A stretch of DNA of 64,000 nt. It comes from Pycnopodia helianthoides (taxonomy: Eukaryota > Echinodermata > Asteroidea > Forcipulatida > Asteriidae). How positions within the stretch are numbered: position 1 is the stretch's first letter; the number at the start of each line of letters is the position of its first letter. The stretch lies in assembly GCA_032158295.1 (NCBI GenBank), contig CM063255.1:15094094-15158093 (forward strand), given 5' to 3'. Both the position numbers and the translations under genes were made by a program. Below the pieces are notes generated by a model that saw nothing but the letters and a program-made list of their open reading frames with translations, made no database searches and had not been told where the DNA came from. This document shows, piece after piece, positions 1-12,800 of this stretch.

Positions 1-715
1 ATTTGACTCCAATAATTAACCCTATAACCATCCCTGACCCAGCCTCGCTTCCATGGGCAGCGCATCGATACCTCGCGTCACTAACCCCCGACCAGTTTGG
101 ATAGGTGGCGTAAATTATGTCTTGCCTCAGCTTGCCCCCAAAATGAAAATATCTGGCTGTGCTTGTAGAGCTTGTACTGAAAAACAACGCTGATTGGCTC
201 CCAAAAGTGACAGGCAAAAATATAAATGAAGGGGGCTATTTAATGTATGTATAACCATTCATTTGTGCATTTCGTTGATCTCATATGGTGGGGCAAGGGT
301 TCTGACAGGGGGGCGATACCGCCACGGCCCCCTCCCCCTTCAAGTTACGCTTCTGTTACTGTTATTAAGAAGTCAACGGGCAAATCGCAAATTCATATTC
401 GTCATTCAGCCATGTTGACCACATTCGTGACATAAGATAACATACTTGATATTTGATATGAAAAAGTTGCATCCCATTCCTGGCTACACGGCAGTTAACG
501 GTTGTAAGGCTTCTGACTGGCAGCCCGAACAAAGGTTTTGACAAAATAGGGGGACTGCCAACATAGGGCTGTAGATAGCTCAGTTAATCCGGAGGTCGTT
601 GTTTCAAATCCCGCTCCAGTCAATTTTCTTTGTTCAACAAATAAATTATTTAAAATCTGCCTAGTCAGTTTCCCTTGTGGTTTATTACATAAGATAACAC
701 ATACAATCTACAAAC
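1..715. other. Intron 5 of copy A, left edge
   Basis: Non-coding. Bases 245-345 resemble, inverted, the segment near 25300-25410 (shared CCATTCATTTGTGCA). Bases 566-640 hold a tRNA-derived SINE scrap. No exon 6 was found. Confidence 0.6.
566..640 (+). repeat. tRNA-derived SINE fragment
   Basis: A-box-like GTAGATAGCTCAGT and B-box-like GTTGTTTCAAATCCC spaced as in a tRNA, followed by CAATTTTCTTTGTTCAAC, the same 3' flank as the copy ending near 38480. No acceptor stem closes, so not a tRNA gene. Confidence 0.6.
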
Positions 716-830
716 CTGGCAAAATCCAGACATATTTTGCGCCAAACATCTGTTGATGGAAAGCTGCACAGAACACTTGTCTCGCCATCTTGCTGTAGAA
801 ACCACCAACTATCATGCGAGCTCCCAGCTC
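716..830 (-). CDS. GABBR2-like: Copy A exon 5: flytrap domain, last exon in the window
   Basis: 115 bases, TTCAG acceptor, CCAG|GTTTGT donor, phase 1 out, as in copy B exon 5. Reads ELGARMIVGGFYSKMARQVF, then CAAFHQQMFGAKYVWILPG. The following exon should begin by completing the glycine of ...G-W and lies beyond the left edge. Confidence 0.93.
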
Positions 831-3800
831 CTGAATTTGTTAGCAAACACAATGCAAAGGACTTCCAACATTATAAAACAGTAAAACAACTTAATTGCAA
901 CATCAAAATACAACACCAAACAAAAACTTAACCTAAAATTTTCTCCTTTTTTCACAAATTGTTCTCTTGAAGTTTAGCCATCATTCATCAAAATATATAT
1001 CAATGAATAGGATTTTGGTTTGTACACTACGCCAATGTGTAAAGCACTGGAAACTCAGTCCTTTCCTGATCGAGTCTTGCAGAAAAAAAGCCACTCACAG
1101 GTTGGATTCAAACCCACAACCCCTGCCATTACAGCCTCTAGTCCACCCGGTGTGATCGCTGACAAGAGGCCAATTCAAATCTTTTAATTATCGAGGGAGT
1201 ACTAGCTGCAACAATTTAATTATCCCTACATCTATTAAATTGTAGGACTATATCAATCAAGCTTTTTTTTATTTACATTTTGTGAGATTCTGGGTCACAA
1301 ATGTCACAATTTAATAAAAAAAAATTACGTTAAATTTGCATCAGGAATAAAGAATATTATTTGTTTTATCCTTAAACAATGTTTGTCAAGCACTGTATAC
1401 TTATACTCAGTAATTTCCCAAATCCTGTGAAAAAAATCCACAGGCATATTACTCGAGTGGGATTCAAAGGTGTTAAGGCTAAAACAAAATAATACTCTTT
1501 ATCCCCGATGCAAATCTAACATCTATTAAATTGTTGTGGTACCCGCTGCTAAAACATAGGATTCGAACTGCCTCTAGCTACTGCATGGGCAATCTCGGTG
1601 GTCTACATGGTAAGACATCTGCTCTAGAATGGCAAAGGTCGTGGCTTAAAATCCCACCCAAGTAATATATGCCTGTGGATTTTTCACAGGAGTCGGAAAA
1701 TTACTGAGTATTCAGTGCGTTACACACATTGGTGTTAGGGTAAAATATAAATTTCTAGATTCAGTTTGCAGTATAACACCATATGTATATTTGCTGTGTA
1801 GATTTGTTCTTGAGAACTTGTCTTGTACTTATTCTACTGCCGCGGAGTAAATTTCTGAATTGCTCTATTTCGATTTCGGATTTCTAGCTTGCTCTAGTCA
1901 TCATCAGCTGTCTCCTGAGGATGACTAGAGAAGGACTAGTCGAGACGTTGAGACCAATTAAGAACTCACTCTATGACAGTGCAGGTAATTACGAGAAGTC
2001 CCCTCAATCCACTAAGCAAAAGTAGTAGTCCTGGCAGGAGAGTCTTTTTCAGAACTAAGTAGTCTCCCGAATCCCAAATTCCGAAATCTACTCCATGGCA
2101 GCCGAATAAAATAGCAAGACAAGTTCTCAAATAACAACTCTACACAGCATAGTAGATATATACTCATGGTGTTATATTACTGCAAACTGACTATACATTG
2201 ATTTGATACCTCACCATGCAATGGCTCAAATCTCATACAAATATAAATGTCTTGTTATTGAACTTTCTAGCTTATCTTTGGAAAATAAGAGGCCTATTTA
2301 AATGTCAAGTTATTCTATTTGAAAAATCCTCAAAACAGTCAATAAATTTCACTTAATGTGAGCAAATAGTTCTCTTTAGTCATGCGATTAAAGAAGAACG
2401 TTCAATTAAACGATCCATTGGAACAGCATTCAAATTTGCATTCAAATTCGCAGCAGCTTAAAGGAACACGTTGCCTTCAAATCTCATGAAATTTTACTGT
2501 TTGGAGGTGTTCCTTATACTTATTAAGAGTTGTTCTTGCAATAAAACACCTTTAATGTGTTATAATTAGTGAATGGTAATTAAAAAAAACAATTATTGAC
2601 CTCTGACCCCCGAGACATGTCCCGCGAATTGTATACGTATTTCAAGCCGTCAATACGATCATCGGTGTAATGGGCAATAATGCGCGATGAAGAGCAGTAG
2701 GCTGGCGCCGTAGCTTGTGGCCTGGTAAACCTATCACATGAACACCAGGTAATATACCATTCTCTACTCGACGTGGGGACTTGCTACTTAATTATTTAAC
2801 GTATGTTTTTCTTTCTTTTTTCATTCATTTATTAACTGGATATTTATTGGAATACAATAAACAGATGGCAATCGTAACATTTTTAAGAAAATAATTGCTC
2901 AGTCGTAGTTCAACAGCTGTGACTGGAAATAAGACTAATAGAATTTGTCCGCCATTTATGGGAGTCAAAATCTTGACTCCCATAAATTGCGGAGCGTTTT
3001 GTTTCGCGAAAGTTATCAAAAGCGAAGCATTTCTAAGGCACGTTGGTGTGGATCATTATATTCTACTTTTTATACATCTTTCCGACCGTGCTCATTATAC
3101 ATCAAACGCTTGTTATAGCCCAAAAGCGCCCAACAGCGCCCAACCCGAAGGCAACGTGTTCCTTTAATTTTTGCAACGCCCAATTGATAATTCAAATTTG
3201 TTTTCAGGCAGGCATTTGTGGGAACATGAACAAGAACTATTTCAAATACTGGGTTCTCGAAACTGTCCTTTGTTTTCGGTAAATTAAGCCTATTATAAAA
3301 AAAGTTACAAAGAAACAAAAAACAATTCAAGAAATAACAAAACAACAAAATAAACAAAAAGACATTACAAAGAAAAAAATAAATCTACGGTTTGCATTTG
3401 TTTCCGGGTTATTTTTGTTTTCAATGCTCATTTTGTAAAAAGCTGAAACTGAAAGTAACCGTTTTGTCAGAAACCTCTAGTTGTGCCTAATGTGCTTAAT
3501 TGACTGCCGGTTTCACATTGCCAAATAATTATTTGAATATAATGCCCATAGCATAAATTCACATGCCTCAAGCAAAATTGGATGACGGTTTCAACTTGAT
3601 AATATTTTAGGTAAAAGGTTAGGGTTTTTGGACCAAATTAACAGCTTTCACTTTCTACTTTTGTTACTACAAACAGAAAGTATGTCAAAGTTATACACAA
3701 AGATAGTATGCATGTTTCAAAATTTGTTTTGTTCTTTCGATTGCAATAAATAATGAATTTTTTTATACTGGCAAATGGTACAAATGCAAAAAAAACGTTA

Positions 3801-6800
3801 CCCTCCAAAATGTTTCGATTCTGAGTCACTCTAGCAAAACCATTTGATGGATCAGTGGATGAGCAAATTTGACACTTAAAAACAAAATGAAAATTCTATT
3901 GGAGCACCAGGGCTGACATACATGGGGTAAAGCTTTAAGTACTTTTCGGGCCAGAGATAATTCCCAGTTGTGAGACACCATCTTTACGGACAACTTGGGC
4001 TTTGGCACATGAAGAGAAAAACACAGGAGCGAAAATGTTCACGATAGGAAGAAACAGTTATTAAAAATATACTTATTAGATACCTTGATGTTTGCCACCT
4101 GAGCAGTAGGATTATCTACAAAGCTTTCAGCTCCAATTATGTCAATTCCTCTTTGCTTGGCATCCTTGTGAAAGTCAGCCATGGACTATAAAAAAACAAG
4201 AATAGAAAATTAATTGTGAAATTAAATTAATAGAATGTTCAATAGAAAGTTCAACCAAATCTCAATCATACATAAAATTTTGAATGGGAACTGAAAGTTT
4301 TTATGTGCTGGCAATTTCCCAATTGTGCTTGCCCTCCATCACCTTGGTTCAAACAGGCAATGACTTTCATTTTCCAGTTAGCACACGGGAATAACTTTAA
4401 ACAAACAGTTCACTGTAATTTAAGAAGAAAACAACTTTGTCATGGTATTGTGGGGCAGTGGAACACTGAGGTGTCAAATGAGCAGATGAGCAAATGGACA
4501 GTATGTTTAATAAGTGGACAAAATACAGAGCATAAAAGAATGCAAATCTATACACATAAACAAAGACAAGAAGTACAAAAAAACATTGTACATGTAATGC
4601 ATCAAATTTTCTTTAAAGAGCGACAAAAAGAGCTGATTTTTTACACAAGTGCCAGTAATAGTATGCAACTTAACTTTGGTTTGCAGGGTTCTCTGTATCT
4701 TCCATTGAGGAGAATGAAGTGGAATTTCTATTTGTGTTGTGCCTGGCAGGTGCGAGTGCATTTAGCAAAATAACAATGTGCAATCAAGCCCCAAATTGAA
4801 TTTTTAAAATAGCACTTGTTATGCTCTTTGATATCCATTGCTTAATATGAACATAATTTTTCTTCAGCTTCGGAGCCTCACTTTCAGGTGACGGTCATCT
4901 TTTAGAAACTTTATTAAATAGTCATAAGTTCACATTAAATTATGTGTGCTTTTAAGAAATTTACAAGCAGTTGCAAGCTTGAATACATAAATATAGATAT
5001 TTCCATCAAACTTGCTAAAAAAATGAGGATTTCTTAGGTCACAAATAACTGTAAAAGTTTATACATGTATTTGTATCTGCATTGAACACAGTTTTCCAAG
5101 TAACATTGTGTTATAACAAGCCCTGCCGCTAGAAGAACAATTCCAAAGGTTAAAATTAATGGCTTTTATCTGTTGAATGTGTGACCTTAAAAAGGCAAAC
5201 CTGCTCCCCTGCTTTGTTTTGATCAGTGGACTGAATTGTACAAAAATTAATAAACCCAATTGATTTAGCCCCAGTAGTGTTTCAAGCCTTCATTTATTAC
5301 ACAACCTGAATTTGTGTGTTTTCCATTTCAAAAAACATCAGATCACATCATATCGACTTCCAACGTGCTGTTAAGGAAGGAACCCATAGTTGTCTACAGA
5401 TGCCCACCCAGTCTCAGGGAACTCATTGTCTGTGCAGAAGGTCCCCCCCCCCCCCCGTCCTATTAATGATAATGTTAATCCCCCTTTGCCACAGGGAACC
5501 CGATAGGTAGTCCAACACTTCCAAATGCATCGTCTGTAGACAACACATCAGAGAATCAGACTCCTTCACCAGCCATGCCGGTGGTACCACCCATGTGTTA
5601 TCTGCACCACCACTAATTAAGAAACTTTCACGATATTAAATTATGTCATATTGTAAGGCATTAATGCTTTATAAAATGACGCAATTCAATATTGTGAACA
5701 TTTCTGGACGCATGAACCCTTTATGGGTTTGGGTCATTTTAAATGCAGCTTGCAAGAACCTCAATTATCTTTTTTAAACAATTATACACTTTATGCAAAA
5801 CAAGGAAGTCTGTTCAGAATAGTCTCAAGGCCATTAAATCATCTTCTCTCAACAATATATTCTACGACTAAGGTCATATACTGACTTGGCGAATTGCCAG
5901 GGAAGTTGGATGCTAGGACTGCTGCACTCACGGTTTTGAAGAGTTTACAGAAGGTACATTATTGATTTTTTTCTGACACTTATGTGAATGCGAGAGCTTT
6001 TTGTGTAAGTGTTAAGGGAAATTTAATTTACATACAGTTCCTAGGCACGTAGGGTATGCATTACAGCATTTACATCAGAAAAGAATAATGTAAGCATGCT
6101 GCATGTCATGTGGAGACTATGCTTTCAACTCATTCTGATCTTTTGCTTGACAATTACGCCTATCAATTGTTGACAAAATGTTTAAGTGTCATTTCACGTA
6201 AATACTTAACATATGTGCTCACGATCAATTTATTATTTTTTTTAATACTTTGTGGATGGAAGATACAAGTAAAAAAAATTGACATTTCAAATCCATATAT
6301 AGCCCGTTGTCATGGTAACAGCTCATTTTGTGTTTTGGGCATTTTAGGCTGATTTGGGGGGGCTGAAAAGCTGTTTTTTAGCTCATAATTATAACTCCAC
6401 CCTACCAAAATGCAAAGTTATTTCAAAAAATCTTTTATATCACCACAAAGTATCATCCTTCGCTTTGCTTTAGAAAAAAAATTATTGCTATAAATTTCAC
6501 CCTTATGCTCTTTTTGCATCATGCTTTAGATGAATTGGTGAATTGTGTGATGGGGGGTGGGGGTGGTTAAAACCCGAGATTTGGGTAATCAAAAATTCCC
6601 GATCAGTGTGGGGTTATGCACAAGCCTACAGAGTGCTTTAAAAAAGTTGCCGGATTAATGGAAGTGTACTTTTTCAATGATATTAATTCAAACTAGTAGA
6701 AATACTTCAAAATGTATTTTTTCTTGGTTTGGGGAAAAAGTCAACTTTGGAGGCAATACTGTCACAACAGGAAACACCTGCCCAAGTTTTTCTTACCAGA

Positions 6801-9800
6801 TATGAAAAGACCATTGTTAGCCCTAATCACAACCGAAAGGAAAATTTTCTGAGACCCCTGGCAAATTGACATTTTGAGGGCCAAAAATAGGGTAAAAATG
6901 TTGATTTTGCAATTTCTAAAAACATGCTCTAATGCATGATGCAAAAATAGCATAAGGGTAAAATTTATAGCAATAATTTTTTTTCCAAAGTAAAGCGAAG
7001 AATGATACTTTGTGGTGATATAAAAGGTTTTATGAAATAACTTTGCATTTTGGTAAGGTGGAGTTATAAATATGGGCTAAAAAACAGCTTTTCAAACCCC
7101 CAAATCGGCCTAAAATGCCCAAAACACAAAATGAGCTGTTACCATGACAACGGGCTATATATGGGTCATCAAAAATTCCTGATCAGTGTGGGTTATCCAC
7201 AAGCCTACAGAGTGCTTCAAAAAGGTTGCCGGATTGATGGAAGTGTACTTTTTTAATGATATTAATTCATATTAGGAGAAAAACTTCAAAATGCATTTCT
7301 TTTTGTTTTGGGGAAAAAGTCAATTTTTAAGGCAGTACTGTCACAACAGGATACAATTGCCCAAGTTTTTCTTACCAGATATGAAAAGACCAATGTTAGC
7401 CCTAATCACAGCCGAAAGGAAAATTTTCTGAGACCCCTGGCAAATTGACATTTTGAGGGCCAAAATAGGGTAAAAATGTTGATTTTGCAATTTTGCAATT
7501 TCTAAAAACATGCTCTAATGCATGATGCAAAAAAAAGCATAAGGGGGAAATTAACAGCAATAATTTTTTTTAAAGTAAAGCCAAGGATGATACTTTGTGG
7601 TGATTTAAAAGGTTTTATGAAATAACTTTGCATTTTGGTAAGGTGGAGTTATAAATATGGGCTAAAAAACAGTTTTTCAGACCCCAAAATCGGCCTAAAA
7701 TGCCCAAAACACAAAATGAGCTGTTACCATGACAATGAGCTATATATGGATTTGAAATGTCAATTTTTTTTTACTTGTATCTTCCACCCACAAAGTATTT
7801 AAAATAAAAAAAAATTGACCGTGAGCACATATGTTAAGTATTTACGTGAAATGACACTTAAAAGTTTGGGGTATTCGATCCAGTGGTGCCCCCTTTAACA
7901 AACCCACCCTTTGTATGGGTGGGTGGTGTCCCCACAAAATCCCCGGACATATGTGCCAGTGTTTTTAAGTGATTAATGGTTTAGAATTGCATTCCTAGAA
8001 AGAAAAGAGGTACTGATATTTGTTTTTAAGTGATTAACGGTTTAGAATTGCATTTACCAGAGAAAAAGAGGAACTGATTCGTGTTTTTAAGTGATTTAAC
8101 AGTTTTGAATTGCATTCCCAGAAAGAAAAGAGGTACTGATTTGTGTTTTTAAGTGATTAACGGTTTTGAATTGCATTTACCAGAGAAAAAAGAGGAACTG
8201 ATTCGTGTTTTTAAGTGATTTAACAGTTTTGAATTGCATTCCCAGAAAGAAAAGAGGTACTGATTTGTGTTTTTAAGTGATTAACGGTTTTGAATTGCAT
8301 TTACCAGAGAAAAAAGAGGAACTGATTCGTGTTTTTAAGTGATTTAACAGTTTTGAATTTCATTCCCAGAAAGAAAAGAGGTACTGATTTGTGTTTTTAA
8401 GTGATTAACGGTTTTGAATTGCATTTACCACAAAGAAAAGAGGAACGATTTTTGTCTTTAAGTGATTATTGATTTATAATTGCACTTACCAGAGCGAAAA
8501 GAGGAACGGATTCGTGGAGGGTTGCAACTTTCTTCCAGTTAAACTCCTTGAAGATTGCAAGCTTGGCGATGTTGTATAGTGACTCGGGCGACAGCAGACG
8601 GAAGAAGCGTGGAAATAAAGCACGGTTTGAGAGCTTGGGGGAACTTGATCCATACGATATCTTGTGTTAAATTAATAGACATACCAAAGCAAAGTTAGAC
8701 GGATAAAAAAATATGTTCAGTAAGTTTATCCCATGCCTCTGAACTATGCTGGCTCACCTTATGCAAGAAGTTCCTTCATGTTCTATTGTTTTTCCTTATT
8801 TTGAAGTTTTTTATATTGATTTTCTGTTTTGAATCTTTGTTCTTGTGAGTTTTAATTGTCCTGGATTGATTCATTCCATCTTGAAACTTTCCTTGCTTTC
8901 ACTATTTGTATAATAACTGTTTCAAAGATTTGACCGTAGTGTGAAAGTCGAGACATTGATAAAGTTTCATTAAAGTTGTTTGCAATTGCATAATTTTATT
9001 ACTAGACCAAGGATAATAGAAGGTAGTTAACACATTGCATTTGGTTTTTTTGTTCATTTCAAAGAAATGGTCTTCAATCGTGGAAAACTGACTGGAGGAT
9101 TGTACAAATCTGGCCGTAATTGCTCATTGTCTCATCGTCGATTCACCTTCATTAATTAAGGTAGCGTTGATGATGTCAACATGAAAGTCTATGAACTTAA
9201 AGAATAAATCTCCAGCAACTAGTTTAATACTCACGAGAAAATTAGTATAAACAGTACACAAATAGCATAGTACAGCAACTAATACAATGTGAAGGTCAAA
9301 GGTCAAAACCTGGCTTGCATGCCATACTTTGTATATGGCTTCGTCGAGTTGGTGACTACAGCTTCATCATGCATTGAAGTATAGGCATCCTTAGCAACAC
9401 CCTTAGCAACAGTCGTAGCCATAGCTGAAGCCCCCAATCGGATACAGCCTAAGTAATTAAAGTACATGATGGAACCAAAATGCTCCATGTCAAAGCTCAA
9501 AGGAAATATTCTGTCTGAAATGCCATATTTGATGAAAAATGAGTAAACTAATTTTCCGATTGGAGTTTATCGCTCAGTGAGCGTTTTATTCATTTGTTGA
9601 ATCTATATGATTTCATGCAAATGTGTAATTGGTTTTTCACTATTTTCTCGTGACCCAGATGGCCGATCGATCTCAAACTTCTACAGGTTTGTTAGTTTGG
9701 ATTACATAAAGTGCTTACACTGCAAGCAACTGTTTTGTTAGCAAAAACCAATTCTGTAATGGTCCTTTAAGTTTGTCTGCGATAATGTTGGTTGAAAAAT

Positions 9801-12800
9801 GCTGTTTAAACTTAAATTTGAAGGCATGGGCGAATAACATTTGTAAATGCTAAGAATGTGTAGACAATTTTCAGAGTACATACTGACATGATACTGAGCA
9901 GTCATCTTGGGTTTTTTCGGAGGATAAAATTATAGAATTTGGGTTTGGGGTGGGGGGGGGCATTGTACCCTTGACCAGTTCGGGATCACTCAAGAGTCAA
10001 CATCTTGCTGTGTCAAATGTTGGCGCACTCAGTCAGGTAAATCATACGGTTGCTGTAGAAAGTTTAGTTATTGCTTTTAAGATACATGTTTTTTGAGAGA
10101 AAATGAAACATTATTAATTGGAGGAGGGGTTTGCGACTGTAAGAATAGATATTCGTGTCCATTTTGCTTTTAGGCGCGCTTCACTTTTTCATTAGCCTGC
10201 GCCGTTGTTTTGTGTTTTTGTCACCGGGCATGACATTTGCTGGAGAAAGGAAACCAACGTCCATGCCAACACACTTTTCTGGAGTTTGTTGCCTTTGGAG
10301 ACAGTTTTATGAATGGAAATATGGGTTTGCAATAGAGGGTACGCTACTGATTCGGAATAGAATCAACCGGTCCTGAACTGGTCAAACAGGTCAAACAGGT
10401 GATGATACTTTTTTGAATCCTCTTCAAAAGTATTGATCTTTTTTTGTCAATGGACTTGGTGAGTTTTATGACATGTTTAGGTGAGCTGATCAACTTTTTT
10501 GTGAAAATGCCAAAGAGATTGCAACAAAAACAATGTGAACTCAAAAATTAGTGATCCAGAACTGGTCAAACGACTATATTACTTACAAATGTGATGCAGC
10601 ATCACCTATGCTTCCTAAGTTCCTAGTGCGCCCAGGTTGGGATTGACCTCCGTCCTATAGTTACACTTACAATACATGAAATACATGTACAACAAGTCCA
10701 TGGCTGACCAATCCAATCTTCTCCTGTTTTTGTAAGCCCAAAATTAAAGATACTCACTGTGTTTTTTTTTCAGCCCCCCCAACATGACAAACATGGGTGC
10801 ATGGGGCCATGTTCCCAACAAATTAGGGAGACATTACTGTACACAGCAAATTCTACCACCAAAGGCCAAACAGAACAGAGACGTGCAAAGGACCTGGCAC
10901 TGGCAGACACAAAAAGTATTATATTACTAAATCAATGCAAATAATAAATATAAGGCCCAAGAACACTGAGGGCGCAGTTTGTATCCTCACAGAAGTGTAA
11001 GGGTGCACCACACTTAATAAACTCTCATAGCAACCAACGCTTAATAGTCTCCCAGCCTCTTGAACTTCAGTCAAACATACTTTCGGACAACCATGGAACA
11101 ACTAAGCTACAGATTTCTTTTCAATTTTTGGCAGTTCAGCCTTTTGGAATTTTTGCTTATTACCCCAGAAAAAAACAACCCCGAAAATGTGTTTTTTCAC
11201 AAACCGATTTGCTGCCAGTTTTTGTGAAGCACTTATCCACTTCCCAAGCATAACAGGACCAACTTTAAAGCCTAAATTTATCCAGTCTCCTCAAAAGTTG
11301 AAGCACAGAACCCCCATGTTTGGATAGATTGTTATATTTACACAATCTATTAATTGCATGACCCCCAAATCATTATTATTCAAAAGTAATTGTGGGTTTA
11401 CAAAAAAATGATAATTAGTTTGGCGCATGAATTTTGGCCTAATTAGTGTGGTGCACCCGTAAGTGGAAATCATGAGTTTTGCCCCGTACAGACGCGGAAG
11501 GCATCTCCACAAAATGCGCGTCGACAATTTTGAGGGTCAATTTCTTTGTGTACATGTGTGATAACCAAAATGGGGGACAGGATAGGCACGTGCTATTGCA
11601 CTGCGCGTCGTGGAATGGGTCAATAGACTGTGCGAGTCTCGTGCGGACGTTAAGTGGGATTTGTTCCTTCACGCGCGTTAAAGCAGTGTGTTGGGACTAA
11701 AATGGTCTTTGATGTGAAAAACAAATGAGAGCCTTTCACGCGTGCACGTTTCATCAACGATGGCGGCCTATGCGAGGGGTCTAATGAACCATTGCACAAC
11801 CCGCAGCGCACTTACACGCACCTGTCCGCCAAGTCAAAATGTTCACAAAGGAATGGGAAACTTTTGAACGCAAGGTGGCAGGAGACAAACCAGGTAAATT
11901 GCCATTGTTTACGTAGTTTTAAGCATGCGCACATTACCGAGATCAATGAATTTACCTGGTTAGTCTGCAGCCACCTAGCGTTCCAAAAGTTCCCATTTGA
12001 CTCCCAAAAATAGTGGACATGGTTAAAGACGCGCATTGTGCGGAGGTGCGGTAAACGCAAAGGTAATAATTATGCCCTTTTGAACGTGCGGTTTCTGTAC
12101 GGGGCTTCAAATAGTTAGACGGAGCCTAAGCCCAAGCACAGGCCGTGGTTTCGAGGGTCTTTGTTGTCACTGTCACAAAGTAACCCCCGCTCGATAACTT
12201 GTAAGTGTGCTCTTACCTGGATGAGGTTCCAATGATGAGAAGCTTGTGCAGTCGGTTCGGTGGCGATAGAGCACCCAGCTCCCAGTATCATCATCTTGGT
12301 GGTTGATCTGTTGTAGAGTTCTCTATACATCACATCCGTAGCCTCACCGCCATCACACTAAAAACCAACAGCACCATTCATATTATTTTAAACAGAAAAA
12401 TGACTTATCTGTATACAAAGCTATAGTACAATTTTGCTTAATGGGTAATAACATCTCTAAAAGTTCAGTAGCCTATCGTTAGATTGATTGAAATTCTAGT
12501 GACCTTATACTTGAATTGTTGTAACTTTGGTTACTAGAAGGCTATTGTATGTGTTGTTTACCAAGATCATAGAAAAACAGCCTTTCTTGTCTTAAAGGGA
12601 CACACCGGCTTCGTTGGGCTATTTGGGCTACAAAATAGACTAAAACATTATTCCAAAGGTCTTCCTGGAATGGAGAAGAATGGTTCATAAAAGAAACCAT
12701 CAATTTTTGCCGTTTTCGAGCATTTTTCAAAAAACGAAGGTCACGTGACTTTTCGGAACCATGTGGTTCCGAAAAGTCGCGTGATCTTCCGAGTTAGTTT

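Noticed and set aside
4303..4773. 156-codon plus-strand open frame
   Set aside because: No recognisable domain or splice context; lies in an intron of copy A; AT-rich composition as its surroundings.
7959..8516. CRISPR-like array
   Set aside because: Units are contiguous with no unique spacers and include an animal exon end.
9303..9500. Minus-strand frame sharing a block with 36440-36545, considered as a duplicated exon
   Set aside because: Similarity is about 45 bases, internally repetitive (GTTGCTAAGG), and falls in different introns of the two genes; better explained as a dispersed repeat.
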